Origin: Ichthyophis bannanicus
Lineage: Eukaryota > Chordata > Amphibia > Gymnophiona > Ichthyophiidae
Length of the DNA: 64,000 nt
Direction: 5' to 3'
Assembly (NCBI GenBank): GCA_033557465.1
Contig: CM066037.1
Coordinates: forward strand, 515,336,686-515,400,685
Shown here: positions 20,359 to 31,165 of the stretch, piece by piece
Position numbering within the stretch: position 1 is the stretch's first letter
Layout: the number at the start of each line of letters is the position of its first letter
The notes under the pieces: generated by a model
What the model saw: only the letters and a program-made list of their open reading frames with translations
Database searches by the model: none
Told to the model about the DNA's origin: nothing
Position numbers and translations under genes: made by a program

Positions 20359-21816
20359 CTAAACCTTAAAGAGATTACGGAGTACCGCTTGCCCAAAAGC
20401 ACTGTCCCTACGGGACTCCCTCTCGAGGCAGTAGTGGTCCGCAAAAGTCTGGCTTGAAGACCAAGTAGCGGCCCGGCAGATGTCTGCCAACGGAACAGAG
20501 CGGAAGTGAGCTACTGATGCGGCCTTCGCCCTGACCCGGTGGGCCGTGGCTCGACCCTCCAGGGAGAGTCCGGCTGCCCTGTATGCCCAGGCAATACATT
20601 CTGCCACCCAGATGGACATCGTACGCTTAGTGACAGGCAACCCCAATTTATTAGGGTCAAAGGAAATGAAGAGCTGAGAAGCCCTTCTATGCCCCTGCGT
20701 ACGTTCAAGGTAAAAGGACAGCGCCCTTCTACAATCCAGGGTATGCAAGACAGTCTCTGCCCTACTGGCGTGTGGCCTGGGAAATAACGTTGGAAGTACC
20801 ACCTCCTGGTTGAGGTGGAAGGAGGACACAACCTTTGGAAGGAACTTAGGATGAGTCCTCAAGACTACCCTGTTTTTATAGAACCTGGTATACGTCCTAT
20901 CCGAGACCAGGGCCTGAAGCTCACTCACCCACCTAGCCGAGGTGAGCGCCACAAGGAACAAAACCTTCCAGGAGAGGAAACGTAAATGACAGTTTGCCAT
21001 CGGCTCAAAAGGTGGGCGAGTTAGTTGCTGCAAGACCACATTGAGATCCCACTCAGTGGCCGGTGGACGAATAGGAGGCTTAAGCAGAAGCAGGCCTCTG
21101 AGAAAGCGAGACACCAGAGGGTGGCCTGAGAGAGATTGTCCATCCACCGGCGAGTGGTGAGCTGAGAGGGCACTGAGGTGAACCCGGACAGAGTTGGACT
21201 GAAGTCCTAGGTTGGAAAGGTGGAGCAGGTATTGTAGCGCCACCTGGACCGAGCAGGAGAAGGGGTCCTCTTGCTGTTGAGAACACCAAGTAGAGAACCT
21301 ACGCCACTTCAGAGCATAGGCCTTCCTAGTGGAATGCTTCCTGGAGGCCAACACCACCTCTTCAACCTCCCTTGATAGGAGCAAGGGAGTGAGGACTAGC
21401 CTTTCAGCAGCCAGGCCATCAAATTGAGGGATTTTAGGTTGGGATGCAAAAGGGACCCCTGATCCTGGGTCAGAAGGTAGGGTTGCAACCCCAGAGGAAG
21501 TGGAGTATCCACTGCCAACTGAAGAAGAAGAGGGAACCACGGCTGCCTGGGCCACCTGGGGGCTATCAGAATCACCGTGGCTCGGTCCTGCTGGATTTTG
21601 AATAGAGTCCGGGCCACCAGAGGTGTGGGAGGAAAGGCATACAGCAGGCTCTTTGACCAGGGCATCAGGAATGCATCTGGCGCTGTTCTCAAGGGATGCG
21701 GTTGCCTGGAACAGAACCTGGGTAGTTGCCTGTTCAGCGGACTGGCAAAGAGATTCATGGTCGGAAGACCCCACTTCAGAAAGATCTGTTGAACCACCAG
21801 CGGATCCAACTGCCAC
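20359..21816 (-). CDS. DIRS tyrosine recombinase (intact-looking ORF)
   Basis: A 485-codon open frame. The N-terminal 130 residues are Ser/Gly-rich and overlap the RNase H frame, so the true start may be an internal Met or a shifted frame. Residues about 155-250 are the core-binding region (RKHSTRKAYALKWRRFSTWC). The catalytic part has the family residues: Arg295 in LTSARWVSELQAL, the His426-x-x-Arg429 pair in AHRVRAKAAS, and Tyr462 in TFADHYC. YR proteins cut and rejoin DNA and would integrate the circular DIRS cDNA in the nucleus. Spacing and motifs match DIRS/Ngaro-type recombinases. The usual SGR box reads SAR, and HSTR reads HRVR. It has no stop, but the host element is otherwise dead. 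Confidence 0.88.
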   Translation of the reverse strand: MAVGSAGGSTDLSEVGSSDHESLCQSAEQATTQVLFQATASLENSARCIPDALVKEPAVCLSSHTSGGPDSIQNPAGPSHGDSDSPQVAQAAVVPSSSSVGSGYSTSSGVATLPSDPGSGVPFASQPKIPQFDGLAAERLVLTPLLLSREVEEVVLASRKHSTRKAYALKWRRFSTWCSQQQEDPFSCSVQVALQYLLHLSNLGLQSNSVRVHLSALSAHHSPVDGQSLSGHPLVSRFLRGLLLLKPPIRPPATEWDLNVVLQQLTRPPFEPMANCHLRFLSWKVLFLVALTSARWVSELQALVSDRTYTRFYKNRVVLRTHPKFLPKVVSSFHLNQEVVLPTLFPRPHASRAETVLHTLDCRRALSFYLERTQGHRRASQLFISFDPNKLGLPVTKRTMSIWVAECIAWAYRAAGLSLEGRATAHRVRAKAASVAHFRSVPLADICRAATWSSSQTFADHYCLERESRRDSAFGQAVLRNLFKV

Positions 21817-23497
21817 TCGTGAGGCTGCAGGAGTCTGCTTAACCTGTCCGCCAGCAATGTTCCCTCTAATTTTATGTAGGCTGTGTGCACATAAAATATC
21901 AGCTGTGCAGCTTTTGAAGGAAGGTTAAATTTTTGTGTGCCACATAACGACACACGGAGTTATATACTTTAAAATTTGACTACACGTCAGAATACAGTAT
22001 GTACACCACATTGATTGCACTAGAAAATATTGTAGAACTTGTGGAAACCGTAAATGCACAACAACTTTTAAATTTTAAGACGTCTGTGTTGTTTTCTATC
22101 AGAATCAGAACCGTAATTTTTGTGCGCTCTCTTGTAAAGTATGTGCGCTCGCTCGGCAAGGTGTGCGCGCGCGCACACGCGCACAGCTTAGAGGGAACAG
22201 TGTCCGCCAGGTAGTTTTCCTGGCCTGGGAGGTAGACCGCCCGGAGGGTCATGCCCTGATTGACAGCCCAGGAGCAGAGAGCTTGTGCTTCCAGGCACAG
22301 AAGTCTGGATCCTGTGCCTCCCTGCTTGTTGACGTAGAACATAGCCACCTGGTTGTCCGTCTGAATTAGGGCAGACTGGTGAGACAGGATCGGAGAGAAA
22401 GTCCGCAAGGCCAGTCGAATGGCCCTCAATTCCAACAAGTTGAACTGCTGGGCGGCCTCCCACGGAGACCACAGGCCTTGGGTGCAGGCCCCCTGGCAGT
22501 GTGCCCCCCAGCCCTGCAGGGAAGCATCGGTTGTCAGCACCTGAGTGTGTGGGGAGGCCTGAAAAGGAACACCCCCGAGCAGATTCGGGATATGCCCTCA
22601 CCAGCGTAAGGAGTCCACCAAGAGTATGGACACCTTTATTCTGTCTGACAATTTCCCTGTGGCCTGTAGCCACTGCGCCCTGAGATGCCACTGAGCCGGC
22701 CTCATGTGTAGTCGGGCATGTGGGATGACATACACTGTGGAAGCCATGTGACCTAAGAGCCGGAGGAAGTGTCTAGCCGAGACCAGAGAGTTCGCCCGAA
22801 ACTGGCCGGTCAACTTTATCAGCCTGTGAGCTCTGTCCACAGGCAAATAGGCCTTTGCATGGATGGTATCCAACCTTGCCCCTATGAATTCCACGTCCTG
22901 TGAAGGGACCAAAGTGGACTTTGGGAAGTTTATAATGAACCCCAAGTGCTGAAGGAGAGATATGGTCCTGCAGGTGGCCTGCCTGGCCTCTTGTGGAGAC
23001 TGGCCTCTGGGGGCGGAGGTGAGGCCAAAAGGAAGCACTCTGTACTGGAAGTGCTTTCCTCCCACCACAAATCTGAGGAATTGTCTGTGACTTGGATGGA
23101 TGAGGATGTGAGTATAAGCATCCTTCAGATCTAAGGAGCATAGCCAATCTCCCTGCTGGAGGTAGGGCAGTAAGATTCCAAGGGTAAGCATCTTGAACTT
23201 TTCCCTCTCCAGAAACTTGTTCAGATTTCTCAGGTCAAGGATGGGTCTGAGGCCTCCTGTTCTTTTTGGTACCAGAAAGTACCTCGAGTAGAAGCCTTGC
23301 CCTTCCAGATGGGGAGGCACCGGTTCCACCGCCTGGTCCCTTAGTAGACCTTCCAACTCCTGAAGGAGTAAGTTTCTGTGCAGAGGGGGTCGTGGAGGCT
23401 CCCCTGGAAAGTAGGAGGGGGGTATCTCGGTGAAGTGGAGCAGATAGCCCCTTTCGATGATGCTTAACACCCAAGTATCCCTGTGATGGCTGGCCAC
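21396..23497 (-). pseudogene. DIRS reverse transcriptase-RNase H, disrupted
   Basis: RT reads FYSRYFLVPKRTGGLRPILDL, DWLCSLDLKDAYTHILIHPS (motif A) and LPFGLTSAPR (motif B), then jumps directly to GQSPQEARQATC. The roughly 35 residues holding the YxDD box are missing without a frame change (compare VFTKCLVV...YLGDWLIKGK at 2200-2330). RNase H follows in the same frame after one in-frame TGA (22598-22600): LTTDASLQGWGAH, LLELRAIRLAL, IQTDNQVAMFYVNKQGG. It is then split by a hAT element at 21855-22202 and resumes LADRLSRLLQPHEWQLD. The enzyme cannot be active. Confidence 0.88.
21855..22202. mobile_element. Non-autonomous hAT-like element, 348 bp
   Basis: The terminal inverted repeats CAATGTTCCCTCTAA and TTAGAGGGAACAGTG are flanked by an exact 8-bp duplication TCCGCCAG (21847-21854, 22203-22210), the hAT hallmark. 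There is no transposase. The right part holds an alternating purine-pyrimidine run (GTGCGCGCGCGCACACGCGC, near 22161-22180). It is inserted in the RNase H region of the DIRS. Confidence 0.88.
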
Positions 23498-25495
23498 CTG
23501 TCTGCGTACAGGGTCAGCCGACCTCCTGTGCCCTGGAGAGGAGGAGAGGCTATGCTGGCATAGTCAAAAACCCCTCCCTGCTGAGCAGGAGCTGGAGTAG
23601 GAGGCTTGGGGGCCTTCTGCCTACGGGGCCCATGACCCTGCCCCTTGGCCTGCTGGCCCTGTTGGGGAGCTGCAGAGGCCTGGTAGTGAGGGTAGGTTTT
23701 GTAGGCAGCGGTCTTCCTTGGGTAAAAGGTCTTTTTTCCCGAGCCCTTCTTCTTCTGAGAAGGGGCAGAGGTTTTCCTGGACAGCCTTGTCCGGGTAAGA
23801 GTCTCGGTCTCGAGTTCTGCAGCCTTTTCTGCCATGAGCTTGCCAAAGAGGTTTTCACCTCCGCAAGGGACATCGACCAACTTGTCCTGTACCCATGGCT
23901 CGAGGTCCGAGGATTGTAGCCAGGCCTGGTGGCGTGCCCCGATGCTGTCCCCTGCTACCCGGGCCGAAGCCTCAAATCCATCATAGGCTGCTCGAGATAT
24001 AAACTTTGAGCACTCTCGAATACCAGAAGACAAGGCCTTGAACCTCTGCAAAGGTTCCTCGGACAGACCAGCAGAGAACCCAGCAATCTCCTTTGCCAGG
24101 TCTCGAAGGTACATGCCTATGTACAGCTGGTAGGTCTGGACACGGCAAGCAAGTATAGAGCCCTGGAAGCACTTTCTACCGAGGGCATCCAGGTTCCAGG
24201 ATTCCCTGCCAGGAGGCACCGAGGAGTGCATCTTCTGACTCTTCAGACGATGCATGGCCGATTCCACAACCATGGAGTGGTACGGTAGCTGTGCCTTTTG
24301 AAACCCGGGGCTCTTGCGGACTCGATAGATGGAATCGACCCGCTTGCTTAGAACCGGCATCGAGGCCGGCGCCTCCCACATGCGGAAGAGCAACCGCTCC
24401 AGCATCGGAAGAACCGGGACAGTAAAGGCCTCCTTGGGAGGAGAGTCATACTGCAGAGCCTCAAGCTCCTCGGCTCGAGGCTCCTCCTCGGGGTCCACAG
24501 GGAATGCCAGTGCCTTGGCCATGTCCCTCACGAAATCCGAGAACCTGGTATCCTCCAGTGGGGGACCTTGTCTGAGGCTCGGAACCCGGTGAGTCCGAAG
24601 GGATGCACCGAGTCCGGAAGGTGTCCGGGGACTCCTCCTCCTCCGTTTCCCACGCCGATTCCTCCGAGGAGGAATCGAGCGGCTCCGAGTGGGCGGGCAC
24701 CGACGCCATCTGCCCCGATGCCGAGGGAACCGGCGTCAACGACCTCGGTCCTGAACGGGAGGCTGAGGTTGACCTCAGCCGAGGATCGACTCGAGATCGC
24801 ATGGTCTCGAGGATCGGCTTGACCTCCGGGGTCGACTTGGACGTCGATGTCCCGGTGGTCGGGGCAGATGCGCCAGTGAGACCGGCGATCAGCACCCGCT
24901 GCTGCTCCATGAAGGCAGACAATCTGCTCTCCAGGGCCGTCAACCTGAGTCCGAGCTCAGGAGACCCAGCAGCCTCCGACTCGGGCCACGACGGCGTCGG
25001 GCCCGACGTCGGCTCCCCCGGAGGAGAGTCCATTAGGACTACAGTACTCATGTGACTCGGGGCCTCCGACTCTACACGAGGATGCTTTGCAGGCCTCTCC
25101 GACTCCGAAGACCCGGGACGGCGATCGGGGCTATGCGACCTGGCCCTCGAGGAGCCAAGAGCATCCACCGATGCCACCCTCGCAGGTTTCTTTTTCCTTC
25201 GGTGCTCCCTCGAGGGGGACTCCCTTTCAGAGGACCCCCGACAATGCTCGGGGTCAGACTCCCAAGACGTCAAGGCCTCTGACGAAGTCCGGACTCAACC
25301 AGAGGCAGATTCGGAGAAGATCCTCTCACGCTGGTGCTGATGGCTCCGTAATGCCTTGGAAGACATTTTGCCACAGGGACTACAGACCGTAGAATCATGG
25401 TCTGGCCCCAGGCACCGGAGGCAGCAGTCGTGCGTGTTGGTGAGAGACATCAGTTTCTTGCACCGATCACACTTCTTAAAGCCACTGGCAGCCAT
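23464..25495 (-). pseudogene. DIRS gag-like ORF1, frameshifted
   Basis: It starts at ATG 25495 (MAASGFKKCDRCKKLMS) with a Cys/His cluster (CDRCKK...HDCCLRCLGPDHDSTVC). It then continues in other frames as the Ser/Arg/Glu-rich 25273-24461 segment (SHSPDRRPGSSESERP) and the 24531-23464 segment (MRDMAKALAFPVDPEEE...APQQGQQAKGQGH). Two frame changes, near 25285 and 24500, break what was probably one protein that packages the RNA. The 3' end overlaps the RT start by about 34 bp. Confidence 0.75.
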
Positions 25496-25900
25496 CGGGG
25501 GACAAAGGGCCCCTGCAAGATCAAAAAATTGGGCTGCCAGGGAAAAAAAAAAGGCGCGAACGCAGTCTCTAAGGACAAAAACCGAAAAAAGAGATCCGGG
25601 CTTGGCACCGGTGTACCGAGTCCAGGCGGGAAAGGAACCGACGTCGAACTGAAGAAATAACTCGACCCAACGCAGAAAAATCAACTTTTTTCACGGGTGA
25701 CAAGGACAGGCATCCGTAGGGCTCCACAGAAAAAAGAAGACTGAGCAAGATGGCACCTTTGGGCGGGAAGGGGACCGCGCATGCGTGCCTGCATTCCCAA
25801 AGGCTTTCTTTGAAAGCTGGGGAAATGCTCAGCATGGGGGCTCCGTCGACGCCGACGTCACCCATATGTGAGGACTGACTTCCTGCTTGGTCCTGGAGAA

Positions 25901-26762
25901 TGGCGGTATATAAAAGTAGCTAAATTAAGTAAATAATGCAGCTGGACAAGCAGCGGTGGATCTCGAGGAGGAAGACATGGAGGTCTGTACTGCATCCATG
26001 TGAAACAGCAACGGAGTAAAGCAGGTAGGAGAGAGGCTGCTTGTTGTTTGGATTCCAGCCAAGAAGAGGGGATTTTAAAGGCTATAGTTTGCTGCTGTGG
26101 GAACCCAATACAGAGGACACGGTGCTTCCATTGAAGTAATTTGCACATGGACACTGGACTGCCTGAAATCCTTGAATATGCAGTACTAGTAAAGCCACTG
26201 TTTAGTTAACGAAAGGCTCTCGGGGGATCGAATGAATGAGACTGGTAGCATGAGTGTGTAGTATACGTTAACCAAGGGAGGGAGCCCGCTAGCTGTTAAT
26301 GTGAGGAAGAGAAATGACAATGTCTACTGGCTGATTTATGGAGCCAGCAAGGTTAACTCAAATACTGGATAGCAGAGGAAGAGGAAAACTGCTGAGTAAC
26401 TGGAGGAATGACTTCTGCAGGGGTAACTTAGCAGGGTAAGCCTAGTCTGTGGCACACTGTTTTGCTTTCATGACGGTGATTTTTTTCTAAAAATAATAGG
26501 ACTGTGTTAAGTAGATTCTATTCAAGATGATTTGAGGCACAGGAGCCATGAATGTTTCTACAATATTTTAGAAAAGAATTCATGTTTGGCTGAGCCTAGA
26601 ATTGTGTATCCCCAACCTGAATGTCTCAATTCCAATCTCTATTAGCTAAAATTTACCTTTATATGTATCTAATATTTCATACCCTAAAAGAAACTCCAGT
26701 AGCACTTTAAACTAAACTAATTAATTCATAAACCCACAGAAACACAGAAAATGATGGCAAAC
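25901..26762. other. Intron, no gene seen
   Basis: The first 36 bp complete the L2-type tail cut by the DIRS. The rest is single-copy-looking. Confidence 0.5.
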
Positions 26763-26843
26763 AAATGATGTTCTCTTTCTTGACTTTTGATGCTGTAACA
26801 TCTCGTGTACATATAAGCCATTTGTTTCATGTCATTTTAAAAG
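26763..26843 (-). repeat. 81-bp inverted repeat, right member
   Basis: Exact reverse complement of 16059-16139. It is followed directly by a CR1-like fragment that is not shared with the other member. Confidence 0.9.
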
Positions 26844-27114
26844 AGCATAGAGTCTTCAGTCTGCCCATCCATACCAACGGCTAAGCTCTATAGAGGAGAT
26901 GCTCCATGCTGTTCCCATGCTTTCCTGAATTCACATACTGTCCTTGTCTCCATCACCTCTGCTGGGAGGCTGTTTCATGCATCCACCACCTTTTCCGTGA
27001 AGGCAAATTTCCCTCAGATTACTCCTTTCACCTTCATCCAATGCCCCCTTGTTCTAGAGCTTCCTTTCAATTGAAAGGGGCCTGGCTCCTGTGCAAGCTT
27101 CCAGTAACCAGGGC
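26844..27114 (-). mobile_element. CR1-like LINE fragment, reverse
   Basis: The text AGTCTGCCCATCC...CATCACCTCTGCTGGGAGGCTGTTTCATGCATCCACCACCTTTTCCGTGAA is the reverse of a CR1-type RT C-terminal tail (FTEKVVDA.N.LPAEVMETR-like reading). A fragment. Confidence 0.6.
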
Positions 27115-28065
27115 TGGCGTTAGCGAGTGGACAACTGGGCAATTGCCCTGGCCCCTATGCCATAGGATCTGCCTCAAGCTCAAGGAGGCTTAGCCTGGAG
27201 GCAGACCTTGGAGCCCTCCTCAGCAGTTTCTGCCCGGGGCCCCTGCATGACTAACACCACCCTGCCAGTAACAATAAATATCATGTCCCCAATTTATTCA
27301 CATGCAGCAGGCTATAAATGGGACACTTTTTTCCAGTCGGCCAGTTCACATCAGGTCTGTTCATTAACTGCCAAAGGGTAAAAGGCCAAGGAAGAACCAG
27401 ACCCAAAGACTTCAACCTGAGATGTTGATGATTTAATCTGTTCTAACAACTGAATTAATTATTGACAAAATGTAGTAACATTGCCATTTAAATTTGAATT
27501 AAGCAACTACTTGATTAGCCCTCACTTACTGCACCTTTTTTTTCTACAAGTGATTATCCAATTTGAATCAGTTATTACTGAAATGAATTAAAATGCAGGA
27601 GGAAATTACTGTCATCGTTAAAGTGATCTAATCAACTCTGAACACCAAAATTCCCTCCTGTATGCAATTCATATTTATTTTGGAGCAAGAAATTAATGAC
27701 TGTTTCGAATGGAAATCTGGAATTGCCACATCTGGAATTCTTGGGTCATCAACCAGGGAAATTGCATGCAATATGCCTTTAATCTGGAATAATCTGCTAA
27801 TATATCCCTGGGATCCATAGGTCGGGCTTGCACAAAACTTTGGTAAATTGGAGTACAATACAGTAAGAGAATACACTCACTATTGTCTCATTTCAGCAAA
27901 TTACAGATTTTTGTTAGTTTTAGTTTTTGTACTCTTTTTAATTTTATGTTGATGTGTTTTGTTTTTATTGTACTTTAAATGTTATTTTAAATTTTTTAAT
28001 GTTCTTTTAGTTGCTTCAATATTTTGTGTTGGAAACTCTTGGAAACATTTATGAACCATTTTAAT
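27115..28065. other. Intron; AT-rich block of possible regulatory interest
   Basis: 27115-27260 is a GC-rich repeat-like patch (GGCAATTGCCCTGGCCCC). 27420-27800 is AT-rich, free of recognised repeats and dense in ATTA/TAAT homeodomain-type cores (TTAATTATTGAC, ATTAATGACTG). No ORF. Confidence 0.4.
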
Positions 28066-28256
28066 TCTAGTTATGACTTAGAGACTTGCATAATTTAAAG
28101 GGGAAAGGATAGGGGGAAAGGGAACTGGATATATTTTGGAAGAAAGGCAGGAGAATGGATATGATAGAAACATTTAAATGCCTTGGTGGCATAAATGCAA
28201 TTGAAAAAAAGCTCTGCAATGAGGGGCATAGGATGAATGTGAAAGGGGATAGATAC
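28066..28256 (+). mobile_element. CR1-like LINE fragment
   Basis: GGCAGGAGAATGGATATGATAGAAACATTTAAATGCCTTGG...AATGAGGGGCATAGG reads as a diverged CR1 C-terminal tail (R.ENGYDRNI-K like). Short. Confidence 0.5.
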
Positions 28257-30610
28257 TGACTGGTTTGTTCTTCAAGCAGTCTATGGTATATACAATATTC
28301 GTCGCCAGCACCATAATTCAAAGGCCTTGATTTTCTTCCTGTCTATCTTTTTCACTGTCCAACTTTTGCATTCATATGAGGTTACTGAAAATACCATGGC
28401 TTGAACAATTCAAATCTTTGTATGGAGAGATACATCTTTGCTCTTGAGAATCCTGTCTAGGTCCTTCATAGCCATTCTGCCAAGAGTAATGTGTCATCAA
28501 ATTTCTTGACTGCTTGTCATTTCTTTATTGATAGTTGATCCAAGTTGGTTGAAGTTGTCAACTATTTCAATTTCTTCTCCAACAATGATAAACTTATTGA
28601 TTTTGCCAGTTGTCAGAATCTTTGTCTTCTTTACATTAAGGTGCAGGCCCATTTTAAGACTATGTTCCTTGATCTTGAGAAGCAAATGATTCAGATCGTA
28701 TTCACTTTCAGCCAGTAATGTGCTATCATTAGCATAGCAAAGGTTGTTGATGAGTCTTCCACCAATCTTCACACCTTGGTTGTCTTCATACAGTCATGCT
28801 TCTCTGATGATTTGTACTGCATATAAATTAAACAGGTAGGGGGAAAGTATGCAGCCTTGTCATTCACCTTTGCTGATTTTCAACCATTCTGTTTCTCCTG
28901 TCTGTTCAAACTGTTGCTCCTTGATCAATGTAAATATTGCGCAAGAGATCGATCAGGCGCATATCCATGCTTCTTAATGTGGTCCAGAGTTTCTCATAGT
29001 TTACGGAGTCAAAAGCCTTGCAGTAGTCGATAAAACACATATAGATATCCTTTTGGTATTATGTTGTCTTTTCAAGGATCCATCTCACATCCGCGAAAAT
29101 GTCTCTCATTGCTTATTCTTTCCTGAACCCTGCTTGCACTTCAGGCAGTTTTCAATCCAGGTATGGTTATAGTTTCTGTTGAATAATCTTGAGTACAATC
29201 TTGCTGACATGGGGGTTCAGAGTGATTATGCAATAATTTCCACAATCAGTTGGATCACCTTTCTTTAGCATTGATATAAACACAGATCTTTTCCAGTCAG
29301 TTGGCCATGATGTTGTCTTCCAAATTTCCTGGCAGAGCTTTGTAAGTATGGTAACAGCTGTATCCAATTGCTGTAATATTTCAATGGGAATGTCATCAAT
29401 GCCTGGTGCTTTGTTCTTTGATAAGGTTTTCAATGCTGCTTCGACATCTTCTTTCATCACCAATGGTTCCTGATCATAAGGTACAGGTTGAAACGGCTGT
29501 TGGTCCACTTGATCTTTATGGTATAATGACTGTATATTATTTCCACCTTTTCTTTATCTTTTTAGCATCGTTCAGCATGGATCTTTGTGCATCTTGTAGC
29601 ATTCCAATTTGAGGCTGGAATTTTTTCTTTAACTCTCTTAGCTTTAGGAAAGCAGATTTTGTTCTTCCTCTAATCGTTTCTGATTCAATTTCCTTGCATG
29701 TGCTATTGTAGTACTTCTCCTTGTCTCGTCTTGCTGCACATTGGAAATCTCTGTTGAGTTCTGCGAGTGACTCTTTCTCCTCTGGCTTTAGCTTCTCTGC
29801 GTTTCTGGGCAAATTTCAGAGTTTCTTCAGTAATCCATTTTGTCCATTTTTGCTTTTTCATCTTTTGGAGAGACTTCTCACTTATTTCCAACACAACCTA
29901 CTTGATGTCATCTCACACCTCTGTATCTAAAGCAGCAAATCATTTTGCAGCCAGTCTTTAAATCCTGGTGGTATATTCTCAAGGTCATATTTTGCTACAA
30001 ACATGAGTGGCTTGCTCTTTTTCAACTTTAGCTAGGGTTTGCATACTAGTAGTTTGTGATTTGTACCACAATTAGCTCTAAGTTTTGTCTTCATTGATGT
30101 TAAAGAGCTTTTCCATTGTTGACATCCACAGATGTAGTCAATTTGATTTTTGTACAATCCATTGGGTGAAGTCCATGTGTACAGTTGCTGCTTGTGTTGC
30201 TGGAAGAAGGTTTTTTGAGATGAATAGACTGTTGGTCTTGCAGAATTCTATCACTCTTTCTCCAGCTTCATTACTGTTGCCAAGTCCATATTTTCCTACC
30301 ACTTTGCCTTCTTCTTTGTTGTCCACTTAGAAATTAAGCGTTCACTGACTGCATTGTATTTCATTACAGTTCTTGCAAGTTTCTTCTTGATTATAAATGC
30401 AACACCATTTCTTCTTTATCTTCATTTCCAGCATAGTAGACCATGTTATCATCGGATGCAAAATGCCCAGTGCCAATCCATTTCAGTTTGCTGACACCCA
30501 GGAGATCGAGTTGTATATGTTCTATTTTGTTCTTGACCACCTCCAACTTCCCTTAGTTCATGCTTCGTACATTCCATGTCCCAATATGTAAGACATCTTT
30601 GCAGCTTCTG
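28257..30610 (-). mobile_element. RTE/BovB-like LINE, decayed, endonuclease plus RT
   Basis: Read right to left on the minus strand: endonuclease start (IGTWNVRSMN), EN middle (VVGKYGLGNSNEAGERVIEFC, DFTQWIVQKSNQIDYI-like), EN-RT linker (KWITEETLKFAQKRREAKARG), RT (LSKNKAPGIDDIPIEILQQL, IWKTTSWPTDWKRSVFISML, then GGRLINNLCYANDSTLLAES where YADD reads YAND) and the C-terminal LNVKKTKILTTG. The order and motifs match BovB-type RTE elements. It has many stops. The 3' end is missing and abuts a CR1 piece. Confidence 0.85.
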
Positions 30611-31165
30611 ACTCTCATTTCATGCACAGCTATGGGCCCAATTCTGGGATGCAGATTGCGGGACTGCACATTCCAGTGGGACATGGGGTCACGCAAACCG
30701 TCCAGTCCCGATCCCCCCTACGGCTCTTCCCGTATGTCCTGAGCAACACGATGGAGAAAGCCTGCAGGTGGGCAGGATCTGGGTGTAGTGGGGGTGTGAG
30801 CAGCCCGGCAGGACATACAGAGCTGATTCAGGTCATGGCCCTATACGTCCTGCTGGGTCAAAGGGAACATGCTGCTTATTCCACCTCAAAGGTGGAATAA
30901 GTAGCACTGACCCGGTGATCGGACCTGTGGATCCCCCTGAGGGCTAGGGCTAGGGCTTGGGCCAGGTCCAGGTGGGGGGATCCCTGCTGCTCAATCCAGG
31001 CCCCAGCAGGCAGCCATTGGTCAGGCAGCAGGGATGATGGAGGGTCGAAGCCATGGGATTCAGGGGCGCCTGCGGGGAGGACATCTCGGCAGGCAGTAAG
31101 GCCCAATTCTGTGCACCATGGAAATGTTTTGTTCCCACGGTCTAGAATTGGGTCCTAGCTAGCCT
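30611..31165. repeat. GC-rich palindromic repeat family, copy 1
   Basis: Outer edges GGGCCCAATTCTGGG and AGAATTGGGTCC are inverted. The centre (30871-30905) is the hairpin GCTGCTTATTCCACCT/AGGTGGAATAAGTAGC. It is GC-richer than the flanks and non-coding. Other copies: 36819-37378, 37440-38080, 53870-54305. Confidence 0.7.

Larger units (their letters stand above)
19853..25900 (-). mobile_element. DIRS-type YR retrotransposon, near full length
   Basis: About 6.05 kb on the minus strand. Inverted terminal repeats of about 190 bp (19853-20045 and 25745-25900) share CACATATGGGTGACGT, GGCGTCGACGGAGCC and GCATGCGCGGTCCCC. An internal complementary region at about 20115-20225 is the junction of the two reversed termini, as in DIRS1. 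Order from the 5' end: gag-like ORF, RT plus RNase H, overlapping tyrosine recombinase. There is no target duplication: the flanks rejoin as one L2-type tail. It is disabled by frameshifts, a stop, an RT deletion and a hAT insertion. Confidence 0.92.

Noticed and set aside
22188..22691. 167-codon frame overlapping DIRS RT/RNase H
   Set aside because: Shadow of the RNase H frame, which alone carries the TDASLQGWG and TDNQVA motifs.
16059..26843. Polinton/Maverick or other giant transposon bounded by the 81-bp repeats
   Set aside because: The interval contains only unrelated nested repeats; no polymerase, integrase or capsid-like reading, and no matching target duplication.
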